Positions 21,745 through 33,297 of a DNA stretch of 64,000 nucleotides are shown here, one piece after another. The stretch is taken from the NCBI GenBank assembly GCA_030789695.1, contig CM061141.1, positions 173,391,704-173,455,703 of the forward strand. The letters are read 5' to 3'. The DNA is from Scilla litardierei. Taxonomy: Eukaryota; Streptophyta; Magnoliopsida; Asparagales; Asparagaceae. A program made the position numbers and the translations under genes. Under the pieces are notes generated by a model. It worked only from the letters and a program-made list of their open reading frames with translations. It was not told the DNA's origin and ran no database searches. Each line of letters begins with the position of its first letter. The stretch's first letter is position 1.

Positions 21745-21832
21745 GATATCATTCCAACTGTTTTTGACAACTTCAGTGTTAATGTCTCTGTAGACGGTAG
21801 CATTGTCAACTTAGGATTGTGGAATACTACGG
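21745..21832 (+). pseudogene. Captured exon of a ROP/RAC small GTPase
   Basis: The exon reads '[17 protein letters not shown]' then '[13 protein letters not shown]'. This corresponds to the switch I/effector region ([10 protein letters not shown]) through the start of the WDTAGQE switch II block of plant Rho-type (ROP) GTPases, which control polarity and signalling at the plasma membrane. The exon begins after GCAG and ends at a GT where ROP genes place an intron after DTAG. D-to-N and A-to-T changes in WDTAG and the absence of the P-loop exon show it is not functional. It is followed by an intron whose far end adjoins a kinase exon. Confidence 0.8.
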
Positions 21833-21895
21833 GTATTGCAATTTACATGAAGGTTCTTTCCAATTTGCTATTGCCAACACCTATGAGAAGTGCAG

Positions 21896-22022
21896 GTTTG
21901 TGATTTTGGCCTTTCACGCTTGAAGCACAAATACTTTTTTGTCATCCAAATCCATGGCAGGAACGGTAAGACATCAGTAATGATTTATTTGCTTAATTGT
22001 GGTGGAGGATTGAAAGTTTGGA

Positions 22023-22078
<56 letters not shown>

Positions 22079-22152
22079 TATTTCAGCCCGAGTGGATGGC
22101 ACCAGAGGTGTTGCGCTGCATTTTGCCATCGATCGATCCACGAGCGTTAACG
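21896..22152 (+). pseudogene. Captured Raf-like (CTR1/EDR1-type) kinase fragment
   Basis: Two exons separated by a (TA)n-containing intron (21966-22086). Exon 21896-21965 reads '[11 protein letters not shown]', the DFG segment of the activation loop. One extra A shifts the frame, after which the next frame continues 'TFLSSKSMAGT'. Exon 22087 onward gives 'PEWMAPEVLR', the APE segment. DFGLSRLKH...PEWMAPEVLR is characteristic of plant Raf-like MAPKKKs. The match ends after 'EVLR'. Only ~35 residues of the kinase domain are present, with a frameshift, so it is a captured fragment. The intron joining it to the upstream ROP exon is a chimera of two genes. Confidence 0.85.
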
Positions 22153-23174
22153 GTGAGATTTGGTTCCTGCTCATCCTCTTTTTTACATCTTTTTAACACG
22201 TTTTTGGTAATTTTTAAGAGAGTAGATTGTGTATTTGGTCATTGCAATGATAATTGGGTTGTGATATGGATAAATTTAATAGAGTAGATTGTGTACTCGA
22301 ATTGAATGCACTTTTCCGCAAACTCACGGTTTATTTGGTATTAATAATTGGTAAAGCAAACAATCGAGTATTTGTTTGCTTTACAATTCGACTCAGTCAA
22401 GCTTCGATTTTATCTTTGTGGTGGATTGTTTTCTCATGGCCTCATGGTTTTAATCTTGAGTGGCTCACGGCTTGCGCAGAGGAGTAAGCAGCTTATTTTG
22501 ATGCTAAGTTTGGCTTATCAAGACATGTAATTTGTTTTGCTATCTCAAAATTCTTTTTGCTCACGACTCATCGAGCCATGTAATTTTTAGGCTCATGGAT
22601 TATATTGTGAATGGCTCACGTCTCATTTTCTTTTCTTGCACAGAGGAGGAGCAATCAACTCATCCTGTTCTCAACATTTTTTACTCACAACTCATCAAGA
22701 CATGTAAGTTTTTTGTTCATAGCTCATCAATGCATGGATAAACATTAATACAAAAGTTTTTTGTGAGTTTTGATGTTTTGTACGATGCGAGGGATGTTCA
22801 TTTCTTTCATCGCAAGGTGAGTTTTGGTATTCCCTTACACTTTGAATTGATGGATGATTTGGGTTTTGGCTAAATTGTTGAGGAGAAATTTATATGCTTT
22901 TGTTAGTTTTGATGGATTTAAGTTAAAGTATGATATTGTTGGTTTTTCTTGATTAGAAATTTCCTACTTAGGTTTTGACATTGAAGACTTCATTGACTGA
23001 AATTGAAAGAATGATTTTATTTGTAGTTTTAGAGAGGAACTCCTTTATTTCCAACCGAACAAGTTGGGTTTATTTTTTCTGAGTTGGAGAAGCATCTTCA
23101 TTTTTAATGCAATCTTTTGTTTGTTATTAATTGGAAACACAATTCCAAGTTTTCTTGAGTTAATTATATATGCA
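22153..23174. other. No recognised gene; diverged direct repeats
   Basis: Two diverged copies of a ~150-bp block ('ctcatgg...tggctcacg...gcacagaggagga') lie near 22435-22530 and 22590-22690. Other short exon-like pieces (e.g. ending CATCGCAAG|gtgag near 22815) are not identifiable. The segment ends in ATGCA, the target duplication of the next insertion. Confidence 0.5.
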
Positions 23175-26100
23175 TGTCACGCCCCGCTTCCCAAAAATTA
23201 GGAGGCGAAGCGTGACAAGGCCCGCTTAGGCCAGAGCTGAGAAGCTTGGACCCAATAAGCGTCTGTAGGGGTACCATTTTAAAATTTCCAGGTTCTTGCA
23301 TTAATAAAATTCGGAACAATAGGAAGTACAGAAAGGAAATGGCATTCATTAAATTAGAGATATAATATCCAACATGTACAAAGTCTAAAAAAAGCCTAAG
23401 CGTGGCAACAAACTATCTAAAAGAAAACTGAAAGTAGTAACCTCTGAAAGTGACGACTAAAAGACCTCAAGGTCTGGTCCTTGTCAAGTACGTACTCTGG
23501 GTCGACGTCCTCAGCTCCTCGTACTCCAGTGAGTCTGCCTCGTCCACGTTTCTCTGGCTGAACACCTGACGTACAGCACCCAAGAGAAAGGAACTGTACG
23601 TCAGATAAAGTCTACAAGAAGGGTTAGACTTTACTGCAAGTGCACCGAACTTTAAACAACGATTTACTGGTTGATTAGCATGTTGAGGTTCTAACAGACG
23701 GTTTACTGGTTGAATAGCATGCTGGAGTTATAACAGAGTAACAAACAGAAGTAACGCATCAGGAAAGTAAAGCGTAGCAAGTAGTAGTCGTAGCGTGTGC
23801 TACCAACTTCTGGACTAACCTACAGGTGTCAAGACAAGTCGGGACGTGACGGGACAAGACAAGACAAGACAAGACAAGTGAGACACGAAAAGGGTTCACG
23901 CCTTACGGTTCGAGGGGGATCAGACCCTCTTGCCGTGCGCACGCTCAACCCAACCCCAAACCCCAGGAACTCAGGACAAGATTTACAGGGATCATTTCCG
24001 CTAGGGAAACATCCGAAACGCCCGAAGGCTTTTTGTGCAACAAGGATCACTTCCGCGGGGGAAAGCATCCAAAACGCCCGAAGGCTTTTTGTATCACGGG
24101 GATCACTTCCGCTAGGGAAATCATTCGAAACGCCCGAAGGCTTTTTGTATCACGGGGATCACTTCCGCTAGGGAAAGCATCCGAAACGCCCGCAGGCTTT
24201 TTGTATAACTGTCACGGGGATCACTCTCGCATGGAGAGCATCCGAAACGCCCGCAGGCTTTTTGTGTAACAGGACACGACATGACAAGTGTAGGAAGTTG
24301 TTATTCTAGGGTGTCCACACGCACACACACACATGATAGCCCTACAATATCAAAAGTTGTTGTTTGTCGAGCTTAGACTTCGTCGTCAAGTCTAAGTCGT
24401 CAGGGGCGTCCCAGACGCTATCATTTCACGTCTGGTTCTATATATTCACAGTCTAACAGTTCTAGCAATCTAAGACCAAAGCACGGTCAAAAACGCAAGT
24501 GGGTACACTTGCCTGCGGTGGCGAGGGTATCGTCTGTCCGGGGCGTCTCGTCCAGTCGTCGCGTCCGCGGTAGTCCGTCTGAAACAGTCACGGCGACGGT
24601 GTCAGGTCGCAATTTTAGAAATTCCTATTTAAGTTCGTTTCTAGGTTATCGGGACTACCCTATTTGTCAAAGTCACAATTTGGTGTTCTTGTTCAGCCTA
24701 AATCGACCACTACCCTATATGCACAGAAAATTGTCCGATGGTCGATTTTCTATAGTGACAACATTTTACTGATGCGAAAAAGTAAATTTAATTGTAGTTG
24801 TCCAGTTTTAGTTTAGGGTTCAGTTTTGCTACGGTGTGGGTTTTACTACTCGTTAGGGAAACTAACCTCGTAATGTCGTCCAACAAGCGGAAGTCGGGTC
24901 TGAACAGCGAAACGTCGACGTCATCTGGAACTCCTCGGCCGCGGGTAGCACAGCGAGGTACCTCTGGACAGCGGGGTGATGACGTGAAATCAGCGAGCTA
25001 AACAGCGATCTCCTTCCCGTTGCGAGTAGCGCAACGGTTCTTCACGATAACAGCGACGTTGGCTAAAAGTACGTGCGTGTGGCAACGTACGTGAACTCCC
25101 AGAGTCCAAGGGGGCTGTAGGTAGATGAAGTGGGACCAAAGGAAGATGCTTGGCCCGGTGGATGGCCGACGGCGTGAGCGCACGGCGGTGGGCGGCCGTG
25201 AGAAGCCGGGGAGGACAGATTCGCGCCACGTACGTTGTCGCGCGTCTCAGTGAAATTTCAGAGACGAACAGCAGAAACGGGAATTTGCAGTGGGTAAAGG
25301 ACTTCAAGAAGAAGCCAACGGCAGTGGAGTTGTCGCCGGGGGTGGTCGGAGGTGGCCGTGCGCGGGCGGCGAAGTTCAGCTTCCAGATCTGTGAAAAACA
25401 GCGGATGCGACATGTTCCGACGAGGATTCCGGGAGCTACAGATGGGCTATGAGCGTGAGAAAAATTTCAGTTGGTAGGTGGTTTCGATAGAAATCCAACG
25501 GCGATAGGGTGGTCATCGTAGGTGGTCGGATTGTCGGTGGACGTGAGTTTTTCCGACGGTGGCGCAGATCTGTAAAACAGTCGTTTGGGTTGTTTTTGAA
25601 AGCGTTTTGAGGGAGATAGAGATGAGGGAAGAGGGTAAGGGGAGGTGGAGATGCTTGGGGGTCAGAGGGGAGTTGATCGAGGGTGGTGGTCGCCGGAGGG
25701 GGTGGCCGGAGGTGGCCGGCCGACGGTGTTTTCCGGCGAGGCGCAGTTCTGGCCTGGGCTGTGTTTTGTGTGGTTTTAGATGGCTTCTGAGAGCTTTGGA
25801 GAGGAGGAGGAGGAGGAGGAGGAGGAGGAGAGGGTGGTGGCCGGAGTTGGGGGGGCTGGTGGTGGTTGCCGGCGGCTGGAGGAGAAGCAAAGAGGCGGCT
25901 CAATGGGTTCATGCGTGAGAAATACGGTTTGAGGTTGGATGTTGTTAAAAAGAGATGAAGTTTGCTATTTGGCTTTGGGATTTTGGTTAATTGGGAGAGA
26001 GCGATAGGGATAGAAGGAGTGGAGTTTGAGATAAAGGAGGGTGACATTAGAGGCTGATGCATGATTCCCTCTTACGTTAGAGAGAAATGGGGGATTTGAT

Positions 26101-26524
26101 TAGGATACTAATTAATCTGAATTTGAAAAGGTCAAAGGTTAATTAAGGAAGGAAAATTGATTAGGGGATAATTCTCGCTACGGGCATCGGAAAAATAATC
26201 CGAAAATACCGGGACGATCGTGGAGACGAGAAGTACGGAGATACGGTGTCCGATCGTGTGTAAAGCCTACCAATAATTTACGTAAAATTGGAAACGGCGT
26301 TTCGAGTCAAAATGACTAAAACGCCCCCACCATTCAAAGTCGTTTCGCGCGGAAACGAGCAGTGAAAGACGTTCCCAAAAATTACCATAAAATTCTACAC
26401 TTCCTTACGGTCACAACGGCATATCACATCGTATATACCGAAAACAAGAAAGAGTCAAATAAAATACGCGCACGAAAGGTACGTGCACGTAGAAAATACG
26501 AACGGTCGGAAAGCGGCCGTTACA
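23175..26524 (-). repeat. Long LTR, left copy
   Basis: Near-identical to 29079-32427. It contains a ~54-bp minisatellite (23990-24270) and a short GACAA run (~23857-23880). A GA-rich stretch at 25590-25880 produces Pro/Leu-rich frames on the minus strand; these are not accepted as genes. A short inverted-repeat structure lies at its outer edge (CACGCCCCGCTTCC / GGAGGCGAAGCGTG, 23178-23215). Confidence 0.92.
23990..24270. repeat. 54-bp minisatellite inside the long LTR (left)
   Basis: Five units of 'catccgaaacgcccgaaggc' + 'tttttgtatcacgggg' + 'atcacttccgctaggga'. The equivalent block in the right LTR is at 29890-30172. Unit order and number are conserved between LTRs. Confidence 0.9.
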
Positions 26525-29078
26525 TTCTACCCACCTTAGAAATGATTCCGTCCTCGGAATCACTTACACTAATAATAATACTATCTACCTAATCTCATAC
26601 CCGCAACTCTCATATCTACACATAAAGATCGCTAATCCTATTACTCCAAACTACGTTCCTCAATAATCCATCACAATGCGTCTCTTCACTGGATAATGCT
26701 ACAATTAGAATCACGCCCTAGCATCTGACTATAAATCCATATTACCGTCCACAATTCAACAATCATTATGTCCCCAAAATAACATCCGTCACCTTAGCTC
26801 ATAATTCTTTTCCCCAAAATCAATGAACCAAAAACTACATCTATCCTTACTCTTAACATCTAACCTCCTAATAATACTAAACTCCATCTTCATAACATCT
26901 CATTCATCTCGACATGTCGTATTACTTTCAATGTCTTCTCACGTCAACTTAATCATCGAACTTGATGCTTTAAATATTCTACTCATTCTCATGATCACTC
27001 CAAATCATACTATCCCCGCCTAGCTACTCTTATCTATCACTCGTCCAAGTTTCAGATCGATTAAGTACTCATCTCCTATACATAATTTCATCCAATTAGA
27101 GTTCTCCATTGGGTCCTTCACACCTCGGTATAATAAATAAGTCTTGGACAGCCCATTCTTTTCATCCGAAAGAAATCTATTCCACTATCCCATTGTTCCA
27201 AAATTGGCTAATCAGTGCTATAACAAATCTCATCTCTCCCTGAGCCTACCCGCAAACAAAATCCTACCACAATAATAGCTAGTCCCGAAACTATAACAAC
27301 CATAACATAGTATTTCTAAAAGGAGAGATAGAGAAGAAAAGGGAAACTTAAAACCAGTGACACATTTAAAACATTTGGAAAAACGTGTGGAGTCGTGGTA
27401 ATGGACGAGGAAGATAATTGATTTGTGATCTTGTGAGCTAATTTCAAAAACTTTAAAGGGGTTGGTTTAAAAGAAAACGAAGTTTTGATACAATCACATT
27501 CAGTCAAAGTTAAGCTATTCTATAATCACGAAAACTACGTCTAAGGAAATTGTCTGCTATGACCCTATTCATATACGTATGAATAACGTCATTCAGACAA
27601 CTTCAATCATATCATGGTTAACACTGAGTACACATTCAAGACACAAAAGGCCATCATCGGGATCCTAAATAACACACACTCATACAGGTCTACGCACTCT
27701 ACCTATACTCATGCACCACAACGACATCACCTACCAAAAGGGACTTCTCCTAAACCGGAGATAACATAGACAACTACAAGGACTAATGTCTACACAACCT
27801 AAGGAAAAACAGAAGCCATGAGTATAACGAAAAGAATCGGAAGGAAAAAGTTCAAATAAGGCGGGATAAGGAGATAGTTGGTTGGATGGAACAAAAATAT
27901 TTCTCAAAATAATTAAATAGATGGAAGAAGAATTACGTGTAAAATATGGTATCATATACTTTTATACTTATTAAAAAAATACGTAGAAAAGTGGGCAGAT
28001 GTAGTAAATTACAATTCTGGGAAAGAGTGAGACGAAGGAAAGAAAGGTAGGGTGAGAAGTGATTATTTTGCAAATGAAAATAAGTTTACACAAAGATTTT
28101 GAAATGTGGTCACGAAAAACATAGAACTGATATAACAATAATAATTAAATAATAATTGGAGTTCCCTCTGGTTTAGAAAATATTTTAAAAGTACGTGCGG
28201 TAAGTGATTAGCAATAAAAATTTTGTAGTTTGGAAAAGTAATATATATATATATATATATTGGATTATAGAATTTGATAACAAGGTTTTAAAAAAAACTG
28301 AAACACGAAAGATGCCGATTTGAAAATAGGTACAAGATAGTAAAATAATTTTACAACCAGGGAGGTTTCAAGATTAGTGAAAGAATTTTAACTCAACCGA
28401 AAAACAAGAATTTTGAAATATATAACATAGGGGTTTTCAAAGAAGTTAAGCTGAGCGAAAAACTTAATAGGAATTTCAAAAATACTTTTAGAGGCAGCAG
28501 ACTTGGCAAGGGAAAAGACTCGAAGGATCAACGACACTCGTCAGGAACGATTACTTGAATTGGAAGAAAGGAAAAGATCGCATGATGGATACTCTTAAGA
28601 TACGATTCACGAAGCTACGATGGAACTCTACGGTCGATATCACGAAAAGGGTAATGATCAGGGAGACGCTAGAAGTCAGGGATTCTAATTATCGGGTCGT
28701 CTGAAGATCAGGAGAGCTCGGCGCTAAGATTTTCTAACGAGCTAAACTACAATCAGGATCTAAGGGGAAAGTTCCTAAGAGAATCAAGATTACGTTCTGC
28801 TGGGCTCGAAGTCAATGGAGCTGGGCGAGCGACTAAACTAAAAGCAGGACTCTAGAAATCTAATTTGGTCAGAGTCAAGTGGCTACTAAGGTATCCTAGG
28901 ACGAGGATGTCTAATTCCTAACTAAGGCGTCAGACTGTCAAATTGGGACGTCAACCTAAGTCTTCCTACTATTTAAGACTGGGAAACTAATTCAGACTTG
29001 TACGTGGATATTAGATGAATGCGGTACTTTTTATTGTTCCGAACTTTTGCATGACCTGCATGGGCCACCACTAAAACC
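26525..29078. other. Interior of the long-LTR element, no coding sequence
   Basis: 2.55 kb of AT-rich DNA without a recognisable retroelement protein on either strand. The left edge (26525-26537) is the PPT-like tract on the minus strand. Near the right edge, 29013-29060 is similar in inverted orientation to the LTR start region 29185-29255 (CGGTACTTTTTATTGTTCCGAA versus TTCGGAACAATAGGAAGTAC type sequence). Confidence 0.6.
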
Positions 29079-32000
29079 TGTCACGCCCCGCTTCCCAAAA
29101 ATTAGGAGGCGAAGCGTGACAAGGCCCTCTTAGGCCAGAGCTGAGAAGCTCGGACCCAATAAGCGTCTGTAGGGGTACCATTTTAAAATTTCCAGGTTCT
29201 TGCATTAATAAAATTCGGAACAATAGGAAGTACAGAAAGGAAATGGCATTCATTAAATTAGAGATATAATATCCAACATGTACAAAGTCTAAAAAAAGCC
29301 TAAGCGTGGCAACAAACTATCTAAAAGCAAACTGAAAGTAGTAACCTCTGAAAGTGACGACTAAAAGACCTCAAGGTCTGGTCCTTTTCAAGTACGCACT
29401 CTGGGTCGACGTCCTCGGCTCCTCGTACTCCAGTGAGTCTGCCTCGTCCACGTTTCTCTGGCTGAACACCTGACGTACAGCACCCAAGAGAAATGAACTG
29501 TACGTCAGGTAAAGTCTACAAGAAGGGTTAGACTTTACTGCAAGTGCACCGAACTTTAAACAACGATTTACTGGTTGATTAGCATGCTGAGGTTATAACA
29601 GACGGTTTACTGGTTGATTAGCATGTTGGAGTTATAACAGAGTAACAAACAGAAGTAACGCATCAGGAAAGTAAAGCATAGCAAGTAGTAGTCGTAGCGT
29701 GTGCTACCAACTACGGGACTAACCTACAGGTGTCAAGACAAGTCGGGACGTGACGGGACAAGACAAGACAAGACAAGACAAGTGAGACATGAAAAGGGTT
29801 CACGCCTTACAGTTTGAGAGGGATCAGACCCTCTTGCCATGCGCACGCTCAACCCAACCCCAAACCCCAGGAACTCAGGACAAGATTTACAAGGATCATT
29901 TCCGCTAGGGAAACATCCGAAACGCCCGAAGGCTTTTTGTGCAACAGGGATCACTTCCGCGGGGAAAAGCATCCGAAACGCCCGAAGGCTTTTTGTATCA
30001 CGGGGATCACTTCCGCTAGGGAAAGCATTCGAAACGCCTGAAGGCTTTTTGTATCACGGGGATCACTTCCGCAAGGGAAAGCATCCGAAACGCCCGCATG
30101 CTTTTTGTATAACTGTCACGGGGATCACTCTCGCATGGAGAGCATCCGAAACGCCCGCAGGCTTTTTGTGTAACAGGACACGACATGACAAGTGTAGGAA
30201 GTTGTTATTCTAGGGTGTCCACACGCACACACACACATGATAGCCCTACAATATCAAAAGTTGTTGTTTGTCGAGCTTAGACTTCGTCGTCAAGTCTAAG
30301 TCGTCAGGGGCGTCCCAGACGCTATCATTTCACGTCTGGTTCTATACATTCACAGTCTAACAGTTCTAGCAATCTAAGGCCAAAGCACGGTCAAAAACGC
30401 AAGTGGGTACACTTGCCTGCGGTGGCGAGGGTGTCGTCTGGCAGGGGCGTCTCGTCCAGTCGTCGCGTCCGCGGTAGTCCGTCTGAAACAGTCACGGTGA
30501 CGGTGTCAGGTCGCGATTTTAGAAATTCCTATTTAAGTTCGTTTCTAGGTTATCGGGACTACCCTATTTGTCAAAGTCACAATTTGGTGTTCTTGTTCAG
30601 CCTAAATCGACCACTACCCTATATGCACAGAAAATTGTCCGATGGTCGATTTTCTATAGTGAAAACATTTTACTGATGCGAAAAAGTAAATTTAATTGTA
30701 GTTGTCCAGTTTTAGTTTAGGGTTCAGTTTTGCTACGGTGTGGGTTTTACTACTCGTTAGGGAAACTAACCTCGTAATGTCGTCCAACAAGCGAAGTCGG
30801 GTCTGAACGGTGAAACGTCGATGTCGTCTGGAACTCCTCGGCGGCGGGTAGCGCAGCGAGGTACCTCTGGACAGCGGGGTGATGACGTGAAATCAGCGAG
30901 CTAAACAGCGATCTCCTTCCTGTTGCGAGTAGCGCAACGGTTCTTCACGATAACAGCGACGTTGGCTAAAAGTACGTGCGTGCGGCAACGCACGTGAACT
31001 CTCAGAGTCCAAGGGGGCTGTAGGTAGATGAAGTGGGACCAAAGGAAGATGCTCGGCCTGGTGGATGGCCGACGGCGTGAGCGCACGGCGGTGGGCGGCC
31101 GTGAGAAGCCGGGGAGGACAGATTCGCGCCACGTCCGTTGTCGCGCATCTCAGTGAAATTTCAGAGGCGAACTGTGGAAACGGGAATTTGCAGTGGGTAA
31201 AGGACTTTAAGAAGAAGCCAACGGCAGTGGAGTTGTCGCCGGGGGTGGTCGGAGGTGGCCGTGCGCGGGCGGCGAAGTTCAGCTTCCAGATCTGTGAAAA
31301 ATAGCGGATGTGACGTGTTCTGACGAGGATTCCGGGAGCTACAGATGGGCTATGAGCGTGAGAAAAATTGCAGTTGGTAGGTGGTTCGATAGGAATCCAA
31401 CGGCGGTAGGGTGGTCGTCGTAGGTGGCCGGATGGTCGGTGGACGTGAGTTTTTCTGACGGTGGTGCAGATCTGTAAAACTGTCGTTTGGGTTGTGTTTG
31501 AAAGCGTTTTGAGGGAGATAGAGATGAGGGAAGAGGGTAAGGGGAGGTGGAGATGCTTGGGGGGGTCAGAGGGGAGTTGATCGGGGGTGGTGGTCGCTGG
31601 AGGGGGTGGCCGGAGGTGGCCGGCCGACGGTGTTTTCCGGCGAGGCGCAGTTCTGGCCTGGGCTGTGTTTTGTGTGGTTTTAGATGGCTTCTGAGAGCTT
31701 TGGAGAGGAGGAGGAAAAGGAGGAGGAGGAGGAGAGGGTGGTGGCCGGAGTTGGGGGGCTGGTGGTGGTTGCCGGCGGCTGGAGGAGAAGCAAAGAGGCG
31801 GCTCAATGGGTTCATGCGTGAGAAATAGGGTTTGAGGTTGGATGTTGTTAAAAAGAGATGAAGTTTGCTATTTGGCTTTGGGATTTTGGTTAATTGGGAG
31901 AGAGCGGTAGGGATAGAAGGAGTGGAGTTTGAAATAAAGGAGGGTGACATTAGAGGCTGATGCATGATTCCCTCTTACGTTAGAGAGAAATGGGGGATTT

Positions 32001-32427
32001 GATTAGGATACTAATTAATCTGAATTTGAAAAAGTCAAAGGTTAATTAAGGAAGGAAAATTGATTAGTGGATAATTCTCGCTACGGGCATCGGCAAAATA
32101 ATCCGAAAATACCGGGACGATCGTGGAGACGAGAAGTACGGGGCTACGGTGTCCGATCGTGTGTAAAGCTTACCAAGAATTTACGTAAAATTGGAAACGG
32201 CGTTTCGAGTCAAAATGACTAAAACGCCACCACCATTCAAAGTCGTTTCGCGCAGAAACGAGCCGTGAAAGACGTTCCCAAAAATTACCATAAAATTCTA
32301 CACTTCCATACGGTCACAACAGCATATCACATCGTATATACCGAAAACAAGAAAGAGTCAAATAAAATACGCGCACGAAAGGTACGTGCACGTAGAAAAT
32401 ACGAACGGTCGGAAAGCGGCCGTTACA
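29079..32427 (-). repeat. Long LTR, right copy
   Basis: Partner of 23175-26524, with the same ends (TGTCACGCCCC...GGCCGTTACA on +). Differences include shortening of the GGA repeat (31706-31735 versus 25800-25831) and a missing G near 30791. Confidence 0.92.
29890..30172. repeat. 54-bp minisatellite inside the long LTR (right)
   Basis: Same five-unit array as 23990-24270, with point differences only. Confidence 0.9.
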
Positions 32428-32480
32428 ATGCACGATTGATTGTTCATGGAAATCTATAGCTTATCCTCCCTTTTCACTAT

Positions 32481-32573
32481 TTGGATATCAAGTATTATGA
32501 CTTAGGCATCCTGAATCGAGATGCCACAGATGACAAGGTCATTGTTGAAAGTGTCGAAGCTACTCTTTAGTAT
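32481..32573 (+). pseudogene. Captured exon of NADP-isocitrate dehydrogenase
   Basis: The exon reads 'LDIKYYDLGILNRDATDDK' followed by 'VIVESVEATL', matching the N-terminal region of plant NADP-dependent isocitrate dehydrogenase (family form LDIKYFDLGLPxRDAT, then VTVESAEATLKYN). The AAG expected after 'EATL' is TAG (32568-32570). The exon then ends at TAT|GT, where the family continues 'KY|NVAIKC'. An AG-ended intron-like sequence follows to 32604, but the next segment does not continue the protein. This is a small broken piece in the same orientation as the other captured exons. The long-LTR element inserted 48 bp upstream. Confidence 0.8.
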
Positions 32574-32698
32574 GTTCTTCTCTTTTTCCCGGTGGGTTTC
32601 AGATGCAGACACAGAGGATTATGGTTTCGAGCACTCAGTTTTAAAATCTTGCAATTGTTTTAAAATTAGTTTTAAGCTTACTTATTTTTGAAGGATCC
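32574..32698. other. Short non-coding flank of the Copia element
   Basis: The segment has an intron-like stretch ending in TTTCAG (32604), then unidentified sequence. The five bases before the Copia LTR are GATCC. They do not match the bases after its other end (ATTTT). Confidence 0.6.
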
Positions 32699-33297
32699 TG
32701 TCCAAAACAGAGTTAGGATCGATAATATGAAGTTTAGACTTACGCTTGCGTACGCTGCACGGTAGTCTACGAACTTCGCCTTCGGATTCGCCACGACAGA
32801 TCGAGTCTACTCACGAGCGGAGTAAGGCTACTAAATCCACAATCTAAATCTCTACTTTAGATTAAGAACTTGGATAGAGGGAGAGGAAATATTTCTGCAG
32901 AGCTTCGCTAGGATGAAGATGCATGCATGAATTTCATGCAAAAGGTGTAAGGAAAATGGCTAACCCTTGGGTCTTATTTATAGCCCCCAAGGTAGTTATT
33001 TTAGGGTAAATTGTTCCTTTGGAACAATTTAACTAAAGCGTACCATCATACATGGCACATTATAAGCTTAAGTTGTACCATATGCATGGTACAACATAAG
33101 CTTAAGATATTCCCCCTTTATTAGCCATATGTCGCATGCACTTATGCATATATAATGCGACTTTCCCACTCATCCAGAGATCCTCTCCGCAAGGGAACAG
33201 ATTCCCTTTGCACACGACTTTGTGTACGCGACGTTCGAGGTCCGTATTCCCTCATACATCCCCCACAAGGGTGTACAAACGTCTTCCATATCCAACA
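32699..33297 (-). repeat. Copia LTR (3' in element sense)
   Basis: On the minus strand it reads TGTTGGATATGG...TTGGACA. A TATA box (TATAAATA, minus) lies at 32975-32982. A purine-rich tract (GTGAGTGGGAGA on minus, 33298-33309) abuts it as the PPT. It is nearly identical to 42330-42928. Confidence 0.95.

Larger units (their letters stand above)
23175..32427 (-). mobile_element. Long-LTR (LARD-like) Gypsy element without pol
   Basis: LTRs of 3350 and 3349 bp (23175-26524 and 29079-32427) flank a 2554-bp interior, with a 5-bp target duplication ATGCA (23170-23174 and 32428-32432). On the minus strand the LTR reads TGTAACGG...CGTGACA and is preceded by AAGGTGGGTAGAA. This strongly resembles the polypurine tract and LTR start of Del/Tekay chromoviruses, so I place it on the minus strand. 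The interior has no gag, protease, RT or integrase and no long frame. The expected Met-tRNA primer site is not clear next to 29078. LTR pairs differ at scattered positions and small indels only. This is a non-autonomous long-LTR derivative, as in LARDs. Confidence 0.85.

Noticed and set aside
22027..22076. A third Helitron 3' end beside the (TA)n at 22 kb
   Set aside because: No GC hairpin or CTRR precedes it. The tract lies within the intron of the captured kinase fragment.
25436..26062. 208-aa Pro/Leu-rich minus-strand frame, also present at 31339-31965
   Set aside because: It is in the long LTR, is driven by a GGA/CCT-rich stretch, and the two versions diverge by frameshift. No domain is recognised.
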